Shown one piece after another: positions 16,001-24,472 of a stretch of DNA of 58,664 bases; positions within the stretch are counted from its first letter, which is position 1; the number at the start of each line of letters is the position of its first letter. The DNA is from Phenylobacterium sp. (lineage in GTDB: Bacteria > Pseudomonadota > Alphaproteobacteria > Caulobacterales > Caulobacteraceae), in the NCBI RefSeq assembly GCF_030693405.1, contig NZ_JAUYAW010000059.1:1-58664 (forward strand). Reading direction: 5' to 3'. Under the pieces are notes generated by a model, which was not told the origin of the DNA, made no database searches, and saw only the letters and a list, made by a program, of their open reading frames with translations. The translations under genes and the position numbers were made by a program.

Positions 16001-18919
16001 TCAGGCCGGTTTCGCGGCCGTGGCGGGTTTGGCCGCGGCCTGGGCGGCCGGCGCCGCAGCAGCGCGGAACTTGTCCTTCATCTTGGCAACCCAGCCAGCG
16101 AAGGCTTCATTGTCCGCCGCCAGCCGGCCGAACTCTCCGACGCCGACAGGCCCTGAGGCCACGCCGGTCAGGGCGACCCGCAGGGCTTCGGGGTTGCGCG
16201 CGGCGTCGAGAAAGCCCTTGTAGCGCTCCTCCATCCGCGCCAGGGCCGCGTCGTCCCCAGCCAGACTGAAGGCCACCCCCGCCCGCAGCAGCTTGCCCTC
16301 GTCTTCGGCGCTCAGGGCGGCCGGGTTGCGCCAACGCTCGCCCAGGGAGGCTTCGAACAGCTGGCCCGCCTGGGGCCAGTCCTTCTTGCGCCAGACGATC
16401 TCGGCGCGAAGGTCGCGGGCGCCGACCGAGTCGTCCCGCTCGAGGATTTCCAGGGCGTGATCGAGCCGGCCCAGATCCGACAGGGCGCGGGCCTCGATCA
16501 GGCGACGGTCGGCGTTCAGCTGCCGCGGCAGGATGGTCGAGCGGGTGCCGTTGATGGTCACCAGAGCCTGCTCAGGGCGGCGGTCCATCAGATAGATCAG
16601 CGCCAGATCGGTCGCGACCTGGGCCCGGGGCACACCGTCCAGGCGGTTGTCCACCTGATAGGCCAGCAGGTCGGCGGCCTGGTTGAGCAGGTCCACATCC
16701 ACCAGGCGGCGGACCAGGCGGCGGACCATCATGTCGCCGTCGGCGCCCAGCGGGGTGAGGTCCTTGAAGTCGAAGAACAGGGCCAGCGCCTGCACAGGCT
16801 CCAGCCCGTCGGCCAGGCCATCCAGGAAGAGGGCGCGGAAGGCGGTGCTGAGGTCGGCCTGCAGCCCAAGCGCCTCGGGCAGGTCAGGCAGCCGCTGGCC
16901 GGCGGACCGCAGCGCCTCCAGCGCCTCACGATAGCGGCCCTGGCTGAGATAAAGCCGGCCAAGGGCGCGGATGGTGGCGAGCTCGGTGGCATCGCCCCGC
17001 CAGCGGAACCGCAGGCTGTCATAGGCCGCCGTCGCCTGGATCGGGGTGATGTCCCCTTCCTCGTAGCGGATACGGGTGGCGTTCAGCAGGGCCGGGGCGG
17101 AGAGATAGTCCACGGGCGCGCTGGCGACGGCCTGGTAGATGCGCAGCGCCCGACCGGTCTGGCCACGGCGCTCGGCCAGCTCGGCCTGCAATAGACGAAC
17201 AGCCAGCTCCTCCAGGGCGTCGGTGTCTTCGGCAAGCGCCATGCGGATGCGGGAGTCGGCGCCGTCCAGGTCACCCATCTCCAGGGCGGCCTTGGCGTCA
17301 GCCCGGGCGAAGCGCTGTCGCCAGACGGCGGGGAACTGGTTGAAGGCGGCCGCACCGGCTGCGAACTCCTTGCGCGCCTCGGGCCACTGCGCCGTCTGCC
17401 CGGCCAGATAGGCACGCCAGAGGGCCGCGGCCGGGTCGTTGGACAGGGCCGGCGAGGAGAAGTCGGCGCTGGCCTCCTTGTAGCGCCGGGCCATGACCCG
17501 GGAGATGCCGCGCAGACCCCGGAACTCAGCGTCCCCCAGCACGGAGGGATGCTGGCGGGCCACATCGTTCAGCACTCCGATGGCCTCGAAGGCGAGTTCG
17601 GTGCCGACCAGGAAGCGGGCCAGGGCCATGCGGGCGGCGACCTTGCTGTCCTGGCCGTCGAGACCCTCCTCGGCGGCCGCGGTCACCAGGGCGTTGTAGC
17701 GCGACATGAAGCCGCCCGACCCGGTCTTGGGCCAGTTGTCATAGTCCACCAGGGCCGGGCGACCGGCCGGCATGGGCGCGCCCACCGGGGCCTCGTTTCG
17801 CCGGGCGGCCACGGTGGGGGATGACAGGGCCAGACCTGCCGGACGACCGATCGCCACCAGGTCCCCGTCGCGGGACAGGGTGATGTCGTCGGCGAAGGCC
17901 TCCATGGCCAGACCCTGGGCCGAAGGCAGCAGGGCCATCTGGACGAATTCCCGTCGGGACGGCAGCCCCTTGGCCGGGCCAAGGGCTGTGGCGATGGTCA
18001 GGGTGTCGCCGACCATGGGGTCGGCGATGCGGACGATCCGGGTCACCCCGGAGACCGCCGCGGTCAGGCTGGCCGGGCCGCCGGTCTCGTCCCGGCGCAC
18101 ATTGATCACCGCGGGCTGCGCCTGGGCGCCGGCCCCGAGGGCGATGATCCAGGTGTTGCCCTCGCTGATGGCGAAGACTGGCACGCCCTGCGGGCTGGTG
18201 ATGCGCACCGCGGAATAGTCGGGGCCCCGGAAGGCCTCCATGCGGGAAAACTGGCGCAGGCCCCTGGGCGCCTTGGCGACATCCAGGCGGGCCGGGGCGT
18301 CGAACACTACCCAGACCGCATCGCCCCGGCGGAAGACAGCCGCGCCGGCCGGCGCCGCCCAGGGAAACCGCAGCACCGCCTGGGCGCCTTCCAGACGGGC
18401 GTCGAGGCGGACGACGCCATCGGCCGGAACCGGATTGGGCCGATCAGGGGGCGGCTCCAGGGGCGCGGGCGCAGCCGCCACGGCCTTGGCCTCGGGCGCC
18501 TCAGCGGTCTGCGCCTCAGGCTTGGGGGCGATATTGACGAAGGCTGCGCCATCGGCCTGGCCCATGCGGGCCTCGAACCCGTCCTCAAGGGTCAGATCCA
18601 GCTCCAGCACACCGCCCACATGACGGACCTGGGCGGTCTTCAGCCCTCGCGGGGGCGAGACCCGGAGCCGGGAAATGTCGGGATTGGCGTCCCGGGAGAA
18701 GCGCAGGGTCAGGACCTGACCGGCCTGGCGGCTGGTCATCCGCGCCACACCGCGCCACTGGAACTCGACCCGGGAGAAGCCCCGCGCCTGGGCGACCCGG
18801 ACCTCCAGCGGCTGGGCCGCGGCCTGGGGCGCGCTCTGGGCGGCCACGCCCGCGGGCGTGGCCGTGGCCAGGATGCAGGCCGCCGCGACGCCAGAGCGCA
18901 GGGTCCGCCGCAGGGTCAT
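16001..18919 (-). CDS. Large exported TPR protein of the flagellar operon
   Basis: 972 residues. Residues 1-27 are a signal peptide ending VAAQ. Residues about 33-125 are beta-rich (LEVRVAQARGFSRVEFQW...VLTLRFSRDAN) and look like a cell-wall or AMIN-like binding domain. A Pro/Ala linker and a second beta region follow to about residue 320. From about 400 to the C terminus there are many degenerate tetratricopeptide-like helical repeats (for example LGRLYLSQGRYREALEALRSAG, ARALSDLGRLDHALEILERD). It ends with an Ala/Lys tail. It starts four bases after motE and is the last gene of fliL-fliM-DUF6468-motE-TPR, so a periplasmic role in motor or stator assembly is likely but unproven. Confidence 0.8.
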   Translation of the reverse strand: MTLRRTLRSGVAAACILATATPAGVAAQSAPQAAAQPLEVRVAQARGFSRVEFQWRGVARMTSRQAGQVLTLRFSRDANPDISRLRVSPPRGLKTAQVRHVGGVLELDLTLEDGFEARMGQADGAAFVNIAPKPEAQTAEAPEAKAVAAAPAPLEPPPDRPNPVPADGVVRLDARLEGAQAVLRFPWAAPAGAAVFRRGDAVWVVFDAPARLDVAKAPRGLRQFSRMEAFRGPDYSAVRITSPQGVPVFAISEGNTWIIALGAGAQAQPAVINVRRDETGGPASLTAAVSGVTRIVRIADPMVGDTLTIATALGPAKGLPSRREFVQMALLPSAQGLAMEAFADDITLSRDGDLVAIGRPAGLALSSPTVAARRNEAPVGAPMPAGRPALVDYDNWPKTGSGGFMSRYNALVTAAAEEGLDGQDSKVAARMALARFLVGTELAFEAIGVLNDVARQHPSVLGDAEFRGLRGISRVMARRYKEASADFSSPALSNDPAAALWRAYLAGQTAQWPEARKEFAAGAAAFNQFPAVWRQRFARADAKAALEMGDLDGADSRIRMALAEDTDALEELAVRLLQAELAERRGQTGRALRIYQAVASAPVDYLSAPALLNATRIRYEEGDITPIQATAAYDSLRFRWRGDATELATIRALGRLYLSQGRYREALEALRSAGQRLPDLPEALGLQADLSTAFRALFLDGLADGLEPVQALALFFDFKDLTPLGADGDMMVRRLVRRLVDVDLLNQAADLLAYQVDNRLDGVPRAQVATDLALIYLMDRRPEQALVTINGTRSTILPRQLNADRRLIEARALSDLGRLDHALEILERDDSVGARDLRAEIVWRKKDWPQAGQLFEASLGERWRNPAALSAEDEGKLLRAGVAFSLAGDDAALARMEERYKGFLDAARNPEALRVALTGVASGPVGVGEFGRLAADNEAFAGWVAKMKDKFRAAAAPAAQAAAKPATAAKPA

Positions 18920-18923
18920 CAGA

Positions 18924-19709
18924 TCAGCCGCCCGCCTTCGGGGCCGGCGCGGCCGGCCGCGGGGCGGCCTGGGCGGCGGCGCTTTCGGTGGCGCTCACCG
19001 CCTTGCCCAGGGCCCGGGCGGCCTCGAACCGGCTGGCCAGGCTCTCGGTGAGCCGCTTGGCCTCCTCGGGCGGCATGGCCGCCAGCATGGCCGACAGGGC
19101 GCGCTCCTTCATGGCCGCAGCGATCGGCAGGCGCACGGAATCGTCCAGCACCGTCATGCGGGCGGCGGAGTCCTTGGGCTTCATGCCTTCGAACACCTTC
19201 ACCATGCGGGCGACCTCGGCGTTCTCGCGCACCTCGGCCTCCCCCATCAGACCTTCGATGTCGGTCTTCAGACCGTTCAGCGCCTTGACCTTGGCGTCCA
19301 GCTTGGCCTCGGCCGCAGCCATGAGGGCCAGTTGCGTCTCCATCGACTGCTCGCGGGCGTCCAGCTGGCCCCGGCGCTCGCCGAGGCTTTGCAGGACCTG
19401 GAGTTCGGCGGGCGACAGGCCGGCTTCCCGGGCGAGCTCCGCAGCCGTTGGCGCGCAGGCGGCGACCGGCTTGGGCATGGTGGACTTGGCGACCGCGTCG
19501 GCCCCCTCGCCGGTGGCGGCGGCCCCATCGGCACCTTCGCCCGCGCCCTCCCCGATCTTGCCAGCCCCTTCGCCAACCGCCTCCTGGGCGAAGGCGCGGG
19601 CGCCAGACAGCAGGTCAGGCAGGGCCTGGGCGCCGGCCAGGGCGTTGACCACCAGAACGCCGCCAATGGCGACGCCGACGATGGGCAGGATGCGGGGGAC
19701 GGACTTCAT
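18924..19709 (-). CDS. motE: MotE-like periplasmic flagellar protein
   Basis: 261 residues. An N-terminal membrane/signal segment (ILPIVGVAIGGVLVVNALAGA) is followed by a Gly/Ala/Glu linker, a long coiled coil (ERRGQLDAREQSMETQLALMAAAEAKLDAKVKALNGL in part) and an MgtE-N-like helical domain (MVKVFEGMKPKDSAARMTVLDDS...MLAAMPPEEAKRLTESLA). This is the layout of MotE, a chaperone for the periplasmic motor protein MotC in rhizobia, and of its Caulobacter homologues. The start overlaps the upstream DUF6468 gene by four bases and the stop is four bases from the TPR gene. MotE versus a more general MgtE-N protein is settled mainly by the flagellar context. Confidence 0.8.
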   Translation of the reverse strand: MKSVPRILPIVGVAIGGVLVVNALAGAQALPDLLSGARAFAQEAVGEGAGKIGEGAGEGADGAAATGEGADAVAKSTMPKPVAACAPTAAELAREAGLSPAELQVLQSLGERRGQLDAREQSMETQLALMAAAEAKLDAKVKALNGLKTDIEGLMGEAEVRENAEVARMVKVFEGMKPKDSAARMTVLDDSVRLPIAAAMKERALSAMLAAMPPEEAKRLTESLASRFEAARALGKAVSATESAAAQAAPRPAAPAPKAGG

Positions 19710-20221
19710 CGACGGCCTCGGCTCAGATAGCCCTCGGCCTCGGCCGGGGGCGTGTCGAACAGGTCTTCTTCAAGAGCCCGCGCCATCTTCGACAGCGGAC
19801 GGGACGGACGGGGGATTGGCGCGATCTCGCGGTCGGGTTCGGCCCGGGGCCGCGGGGGCCGGAGCTCATGGGCGCCAGACAGCAGAGCGCCGAGCCGACG
19901 CTCGGCGGCGCGCTCGGCCTCTTCGGCTTCGATCAAGCCAGGGCCTTCATGGACCTGGCGTTCAAGCCGGGCGCTGAGCGCACGGGCTTCGGTGACACGG
20001 TCGCCCAGGGTTTCGGCGGCCTCGTCGGTGGCCGCGCGCAGGTCCGCCAGACCCTGTTCGGCGCGGCGGGCGGCGGCGTCCAGTTCGGCCACGGCCAGGG
20101 CGAAGCCCTCATGGCTGTCGCGCAGGGCCTTGAGGCGCCGATTGAGTCGCCAGCCCATGATCAGGGCCGCCGCCAGCAACACCGCCAGCAGGAGGTTCAT
20201 GGAGATCGCCACCAGACTCAT
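19706..20221 (-). CDS. DUF6468 flagellar-operon protein
   Basis: 171 residues. One N-terminal membrane helix (MSLVAISMNLLLAVLLAAALIMGW) is followed by a coiled coil (LNRRLKALRDSHEGFALAVAELDAAARRAEQGL...) and a basic, Pro-rich C-terminal tail (RPPRPRAEPDREIAPIPRPSRPLS). This matches the small DUF6468 proteins found between fliM and motE in alphaproteobacteria. Function is unknown; the topology suggests the coiled coil is cytoplasmic or periplasmic beside the motor. The ATG shares bases with the fliM stop (TGATG) and its end overlaps motE by four bases, so it is translationally coupled to both. Confidence 0.8.
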   Translation of the reverse strand: MSLVAISMNLLLAVLLAAALIMGWRLNRRLKALRDSHEGFALAVAELDAAARRAEQGLADLRAATDEAAETLGDRVTEARALSARLERQVHEGPGLIEAEEAERAAERRLGALLSGAHELRPPRPRAEPDREIAPIPRPSRPLSKMARALEEDLFDTPPAEAEGYLSRGRR

Positions 20222-21282
20222 CAGATCCTCTGCACGGCTTTGCGGGCCTGCGGCGAGAGGGGAGCCTCGACGCGGACAGCGATGTTGTGATTGCGGCGCC
20301 CCATGTGGCCGCGGGTCAGGGGGATGGTCCCCGCCCGCAGCTCCACCGGGCTTTCCGGCGTGGCGTTGAGCACGATGGTTTCGCCCACCTGCAGGTTGAG
20401 CAGCCGCTGAAGCGGTATCTGCAGCTCGTCCAGGACGCAGCGGACCTCCATCTGGGTGGTCCAGAGTTCGGTGGCCAGGTGGCCTTCCCAGATGTTGTCG
20501 CGGCCGAACTTCTCACCCATGAACTGCTGCAGCAGCATCTTGCGGATGGGCTCAAGCGTCGCATAGGGCAGCAGCAGCTCGATGCGCCCGCCGCGGTCTT
20601 CCATGTCGATGCGCAGCTTAACCAGGATGGCGGCGTTGGCCGGCCTGGCGATCGCGGCGAAGCGGGGGTTGGTCTCCAGGCGGTCGAGCACAAAGGACAC
20701 CGGCGTCAGGGGCTCGAAGGCCGCCCGCGCATCGGCCAGCACCACCTCGACCATCCGCTGGACCAGCACCCGCTCGATGGTGGTGTAGGGCCGGCCCTCG
20801 ATGCGCATGGCCGCCGTCCCGCGGCGCCCGCCCAGCAGCACGTCGACGATGGAGTAGATCAGGTTGGAGTCGACCGTCAGCAGGCCGTAATTCTCGAGCT
20901 GCTCGGCCTTGAACACCGCCAGGATGGCCGGCAGCGGGATCGAGTTCAGATAGTCCCCGAACCGGATCGACGAGATGTTGTCGAGGCTGACCTCGACATT
21001 GTCCGAGGTGAAATTGCGCAGGGAGGTCGTCATCAACCGCACCAGGCGGTCGAAGACGATCTCAAGCATCGGCAGACGCTCATAGGAGACCAGGGCCGAA
21101 TTGATGATCGCCCGGATGCCGGTGCGCTCGGACGCCTCATCGTCGGAGAGATCAAAGCCGAGAAGGCTGTCGATCTCGTCCTGATTGAGGATGCGCTCGG
21201 TCCCGGCGAAGGGATCGGCCTCGCCGCCTGCGCCCCAGGCGTCGGCGCCGTTGTCTGCGGACATGTCGTTGTCGTCTGCCAT
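20221..21282 (-). CDS. fliM: Flagellar motor switch protein FliM
   Basis: 353 residues. The N-terminal CheY-P-binding peptide is present as LNQDEIDSLLGF (residues 32-43), followed by the middle CheC-like domain (NTLRNFTSDNVEVSLDNISSIRFGDYLNSIPLP-like segment) and the C-terminal SpoA domain (LLNLQVGETIVLNATPESPVELRAG) that contacts FliN. Its size and order of domains are standard. FliM receives the chemotaxis signal and sets rotation direction at the C ring. It follows fliL by 31 bases and overlaps the DUF6468 start. Confidence 0.96.
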   Translation of the reverse strand: MADDNDMSADNGADAWGAGGEADPFAGTERILNQDEIDSLLGFDLSDDEASERTGIRAIINSALVSYERLPMLEIVFDRLVRLMTTSLRNFTSDNVEVSLDNISSIRFGDYLNSIPLPAILAVFKAEQLENYGLLTVDSNLIYSIVDVLLGGRRGTAAMRIEGRPYTTIERVLVQRMVEVVLADARAAFEPLTPVSFVLDRLETNPRFAAIARPANAAILVKLRIDMEDRGGRIELLLPYATLEPIRKMLLQQFMGEKFGRDNIWEGHLATELWTTQMEVRCVLDELQIPLQRLLNLQVGETIVLNATPESPVELRAGTIPLTRGHMGRRNHNIAVRVEAPLSPQARKAVQRI

Positions 21283-21313
21283 GGCGAAAGCTCAACCGAG
21301 GACCCGGGGGTCG

Positions 21314-21931
21314 TCAGTTGATGAGCATCTCCTCGATCAGGACGGCGTTCACCTTGGCTGGCGCGATGACCAGATTGACCCGACGCAGGATCTCCATGCG
21401 CAGCTGGTAGCTGCCCTGGCTGCCCGACAGATCCTCGGGCCGCAGTTCGCGCAGGAAGGTCTGGAACATGTCCTGCAGGCGGGGCAGATTCGGATCCAGT
21501 TCGCCGGCCACCGTATCGTCGGGAAGTTCGAGGGTCAGGCGCAGCTTGAGGAAGGTCGCCTTGCCCTCAGGCGTCTGCATGTTCACCACGATGTCGGGCA
21601 TGGTGTAGAAGACCACCCCGTCGGGGCCTGGGCGGATCACCGCCGGGCTCGCGGGCGCGTCGCCTTCCTTGCCCTTGCCTTTCTCTTCCTTGCCCTTTTC
21701 GGCCTTCTTGTCCTTCTCCGCATGGGCCTCGCCCTCGGCGGCCGGCTTGGGCTTGAGGAGCATGAAGGCGCCTGCGCCGCCGCCGCCCAGGACCACCAGG
21801 GCGCCCACGCCGGCGATGATCAGAAGCTTGAGCGGCGGCTTCTTCTTGCCGGGCGCACCTTCGCCGTCGACGGCGTTTTCGTCGCCATCGACAGGGGCTT
21901 CCTTGTCCTTCTTGTCCTTGGACTTGGCCAC
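21314..21931 (-). CDS. fliL: Flagellar basal-body-associated protein FliL
   Basis: 205 residues. A charged Lys/Asp/Glu N terminus is followed by a single membrane helix (residues 35-58, LKLLIIAGVGALVVLGGGGAG), then a long Lys/Glu-rich linker and the periplasmic FliL domain (VVNMQTPEGKATFLKLRLTLELPDD...MFQTFLRELRPEDLSG...RMEILRRVNLVIAP), ending with the family's INAVLIEEMLIN-like tail. FliL rings around the stator units and supports torque. The start is GTG at 21931 with AAGGAG seven bases upstream. It heads the fliL-fliM-DUF6468-motE-TPR operon. In Caulobacter fliLM is a CtrA-controlled class II operon. Confidence 0.94.
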   Translation of the reverse strand: MAKSKDKKDKEAPVDGDENAVDGEGAPGKKKPPLKLLIIAGVGALVVLGGGGAGAFMLLKPKPAAEGEAHAEKDKKAEKGKEEKGKGKEGDAPASPAVIRPGPDGVVFYTMPDIVVNMQTPEGKATFLKLRLTLELPDDTVAGELDPNLPRLQDMFQTFLRELRPEDLSGSQGSYQLRMEILRRVNLVIAPAKVNAVLIEEMLIN

Positions 21932-21979
21932 GCGCGCGGCTCCTTAGAATCTTACCCCTCACCCATGCGACAGCGGTGG

Positions 21980-22006
21980 TTAAGGATAGGTTTTTACACC
22001 TGTTAA
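21980..22006 (-). promoter_or_regulatory. Candidate degenerate CtrA sites upstream of fliL
   Basis: Read towards fliL, this stretch has TTAAC, then AAAA, then TTAAC, with 7-base gaps between the half-sites (TTAA-N7-AAAA and AAAA-N7-TTAA when allowed to overlap). No exact TTAA-N7-TTAA is present. The fliL operon is CtrA-driven in Caulobacter, so degenerate sites are plausible, but the motif alone is weak. Confidence 0.35.
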
Positions 22007-22020
22007 CGGGGGCCGATCCT

Positions 22021-22041
22021 GCCCGGCAGTTTCCGCCACGG
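22021..22041 (+). promoter_or_regulatory. Candidate ftr-like (FlbD) enhancer
   Basis: The stretch GCCCGGCAGTTTCCGCCACG lies 48-68 bases upstream of the sigma-54 -24 element of flgF. Its CCGGCA...CCGCC arms recall the ftr elements bound by the enhancer-binding protein FlbD in Caulobacter flagellar promoters. An AT-rich block (22045-22070) lies between, where a DNA-bending protein such as IHF could bind. I have no exact consensus to score against, so this is tentative. Confidence 0.35.
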
Positions 22042-22088
22042 GGTCGAAATTAACCTTCTTAAATATTGTAATTGCTGGGCTTTTTGTC

Positions 22089-22104
22089 TGGCCCGAAGCT
22101 TGCA
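22089..22104 (+). promoter_or_regulatory. Sigma-54 promoter of the flgF operon
   Basis: TGGCCCGAAGCTTGCA matches the sigma-54 consensus TGGCACG-N4-TTGCA with one mismatch, with the invariant GG and GC at the right 10-base separation. It lies 44 bases before the flgF ATG, so transcription would start about 30 bases upstream of it. Sigma-54/FlbD control of rod and hook genes is established in Caulobacter. Confidence 0.85.
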
Positions 22105-22147
22105 GGCGTCAGGTGAGAAATCCTGTCGCACCCAGGGAGGCGAGCAG

Positions 22148-22885
22148 ATGGACAATGCGGTTTATGTCGGCCTGTCTCGCCAACTGGTCTTGCGGCGCGA
22201 GCTGGACCTGATCGCCAACAACGTGGCCAACGCCGACACGGTCGGCTTCAAGGTCGAGTCCCTGATGGCCCGCACCGAACCCGGCGCCCCGGCTTCCAAC
22301 GCCGGCGCCCCGCGTCCGGTGAAGTTCGTCATCGACGGAGGCGTGGCCCGGGACTTCACCCAGGGCGGCCTGTTCAGCACCGGCTCTGACCTCGACCTCG
22401 GCATCGAGGGCGAGGGCTTCTTCGAGATCACCACCGACGATGGGCCCCGCTACACCCGCGACGGGCGTTTCCGGCTGGATGAGCTCGGCCGCATCACCAA
22501 TCAGGCCGGGCAGCCGGTGTCCGGCGAGGGCGGCGGCGAGATCGTCGTCAATCCGGAGGACGGTCAGGTCAAGATCGGCCCTGACGGGACCATCAGCCAG
22601 GGTGAGAACCCGATCGGCCGCGTCTCCGTTGTCCGGTTCGATGATCTGTCGGTCCTGGAAAAGACCGGCGACAATCTGCTGCGCAACACCGCCAACCTGC
22701 AGCCCGAGGCCGCCCCCGACGTGCGGGTCCGCCAGGGCATGCTGGAAAGCTCCAACGTCAAACCCATCCTGGAGATCACCCGGCTGATCGAGGTCACCCG
22801 GGCCTATGAGAGCATCACCAAGATGATGGAATCCTCCGCCGACCTGTCCCGCCGCGCTGTCGAGCGCATGGGCCGGGCGAACTAG
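22148..22885 (+). CDS. flgF: Flagellar basal-body rod protein FlgF
   Basis: 245 residues, the family size. The N-terminal rod motif reads LDLIANNVANADTVGFKVES; the central part has the FlgE/F/G fold marker EGEGFFEITTDDGPRYTRDGRF; the C terminus (GMLESSNVKPILEITRLIEVTRAYESITKMM) is the axial coiled coil. FlgF forms part of the distal/proximal rod boundary and is exported by the flagellar type III system. The ATG at 22148 has GGGAGG a few bases before it; the longer frame from 22100 would start inside the promoter. First gene of flgF-flgG-flgA-flgH. Confidence 0.95.
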   Translation: MDNAVYVGLSRQLVLRRELDLIANNVANADTVGFKVESLMARTEPGAPASNAGAPRPVKFVIDGGVARDFTQGGLFSTGSDLDLGIEGEGFFEITTDDGPRYTRDGRFRLDELGRITNQAGQPVSGEGGGEIVVNPEDGQVKIGPDGTISQGENPIGRVSVVRFDDLSVLEKTGDNLLRNTANLQPEAAPDVRVRQGMLESSNVKPILEITRLIEVTRAYESITKMMESSADLSRRAVERMGRAN

Positions 22886-22908
22886 ATTACTTAGGGAAGG
22901 TCTTCACC

Positions 22909-23691
22909 ATGCAGGCGCTCCGCACCGCAGCGACGGGCATGTCAGCCCAGCAGCTGAACGTCGAGGTCATCTCGAACAACATCGCCAACATGAACACGGT
23001 GGGCTTCAAGAAGCAGCGCGCCGAGTTTCAGGACCTGCTCTATCACACCCTTGAGCGGGCCGGCGCCATGGCCGCCGAGGGCGCCATCGTGCCCACCGGC
23101 GTTCAGATCGGCGGCGGCGTGAAGGCCGGCTCGGTCTATCGGATCACCGAGCAAGGCGCTGTCACCCAGACCGGCAATCCCTACGACCTGGCCATCGAAG
23201 GCCGCGGCTTCTTCCAGGTGCTGATGCCGTCTGGCGAAACGGCCTATACACGGGCGGGCAACCTGTCGCTGAACGCCGATGGGCAACTGGTGACCGAGGA
23301 CGGCTATGCGGTCCAGCCGGCGATCAATGTGCCGGGAGACGCCACGGCCATCTCGGTCTCGAAGACCGGCCAGGTTCAGGCGGTCCGCGCCGGCCAGACT
23401 GAGGCCGAGGTTGTGGGCCAGATCGAACTGGCCAATTTCGTCAACGAGGCGGGCCTGAACGCCATCGGCGACAACCTGCTGATGGAGACCGCCGCCAGCG
23501 GCCCGGCCACTGTGGGCGCCCCCGGCGCAGACGGCTTCGGCAACCTGCTGCAAGGCTATACCGAGGCCTCCAACGTGGACGCCGTCACCGAGATCACCGC
23601 GCTGATCGTCGCCCAGCGGGCCTATGAGATGAACTCCAAGGTCATCTCCGCCGCCGACGAGATGCTGCAAGCCGCCAACGCGGTGAAGTGA
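22909..23691 (+). CDS. flgG: Flagellar distal rod protein FlgG
   Basis: 260 residues, as expected. The rod signature is EVISNNIANMNTVGFKKQRAEFQDLLYHTLERAG. The middle has AIEGRGFFQVLMPSGETAYTRAGNLSLNADGQLVT, and the C terminus is EASNVDAVTEITALIVAQRAYEMNSKVISAADEMLQAAN. FlgG polymerises into the distal rod. It follows flgF by 23 bases and its stop overlaps the flgA start (TGATG). Confidence 0.97.
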   Translation: MQALRTAATGMSAQQLNVEVISNNIANMNTVGFKKQRAEFQDLLYHTLERAGAMAAEGAIVPTGVQIGGGVKAGSVYRITEQGAVTQTGNPYDLAIEGRGFFQVLMPSGETAYTRAGNLSLNADGQLVTEDGYAVQPAINVPGDATAISVSKTGQVQAVRAGQTEAEVVGQIELANFVNEAGLNAIGDNLLMETAASGPATVGAPGADGFGNLLQGYTEASNVDAVTEITALIVAQRAYEMNSKVISAADEMLQAANAVK

Positions 23692-24449
23692 TGACCCTGA
23701 TCCGCCCCCTCCTTCTCGCCGCGGCCCTCTGGGTCGGTTGCGCCCCGGCTGTCCTGGCTGCGACCTCCGTCACCCTGAAGGCCGAGGTCTACGATTCCGA
23801 CGGCGTCGTCACCCTGGGCGACCTGTTCGATGGCGCGGGCTCAGCCGCCGATGTCCGGGTCGCGGCCAAGCCGGGCCTGAGCGTTGTGCTGGACGCCGGC
23901 GCCGTGCAGCAACTGGCGCGGCGCGCGGGCCTCGACTGGGCCAACGCCCAGGGCCTCCGCCGCATTATCGTGCGCACCGGCGCCGATAGCGGGACCGCCA
24001 CGGCCGCGGCGGCGCGATCGGGCAACGTGGAGGTGCTGACCTACGCCCGCAATCTGTCGACCGGCGACATCGTCCAGCCTGAAGACCTCATCTGGGGCAA
24101 GGCGGCCGCAGCGCCCAACGACGCGGCCCAGGACGCCGAACAGATCATCGGTCTGGCGGCCCGCCGCCCGCTTCGCGCCGGCTCTGTCGCGGCGGCCCGC
24201 GACGTGACCGCCCCTCAGGTCATCGCCGCCGGCGATATCGTCACCCTGACCTATGAGGCCGCCGGCATGATGCTGAGCGTCAAGGCCAAGGCCATGGGGC
24301 GCGCCGCGCTCGGCGAAGGCTTCGCCGCGCAGAACCTGACCTCCAAGCGCACGGTCCAGGCCGTGGCCACCGGCCCCGGCCAGGCGGCCGTGGGCCCCGG
24401 CGCCGACCAGATCCTGGCCAGCCCGGCCGCCCGTTACGCCCTGCGTTGA
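23691..24449 (+). CDS. flgA: Flagellar P-ring assembly chaperone FlgA
   Basis: 252 residues with an N-terminal signal peptide (LLLAAALWVGCAPAVLAA), so periplasmic. The C-terminal SAF-like domain is visible (EVLTYARNLSTGDIVQPEDLIWGKAAA, then AARRPLRAGSVAAARDVTAPQVIAAGDIVTLTYEAAGMMLSVKAKAMGRAALGEGFAAQNLTSKRTVQAVATG). FlgA is the chaperone for FlgI in building the P ring; flgI itself is not adjacent here. I take the ATG at 23691, which overlaps the flgG stop; a GTG three bases earlier is also in frame. Confidence 0.9.
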   Translation: MTLIRPLLLAAALWVGCAPAVLAATSVTLKAEVYDSDGVVTLGDLFDGAGSAADVRVAAKPGLSVVLDAGAVQQLARRAGLDWANAQGLRRIIVRTGADSGTATAAAARSGNVEVLTYARNLSTGDIVQPEDLIWGKAAAAPNDAAQDAEQIIGLAARRPLRAGSVAAARDVTAPQVIAAGDIVTLTYEAAGMMLSVKAKAMGRAALGEGFAAQNLTSKRTVQAVATGPGQAAVGPGADQILASPAARYALR

Positions 24450-24472
24450 TCCCGATGAAGAGAGACTGCGCC

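Noticed and set aside
22051..22064. TTAACCTTCTTAA as a full CtrA box
   Set aside because: The gap between the half-sites is five, not seven. It is noted as AT-rich DNA in the flgF control region instead.
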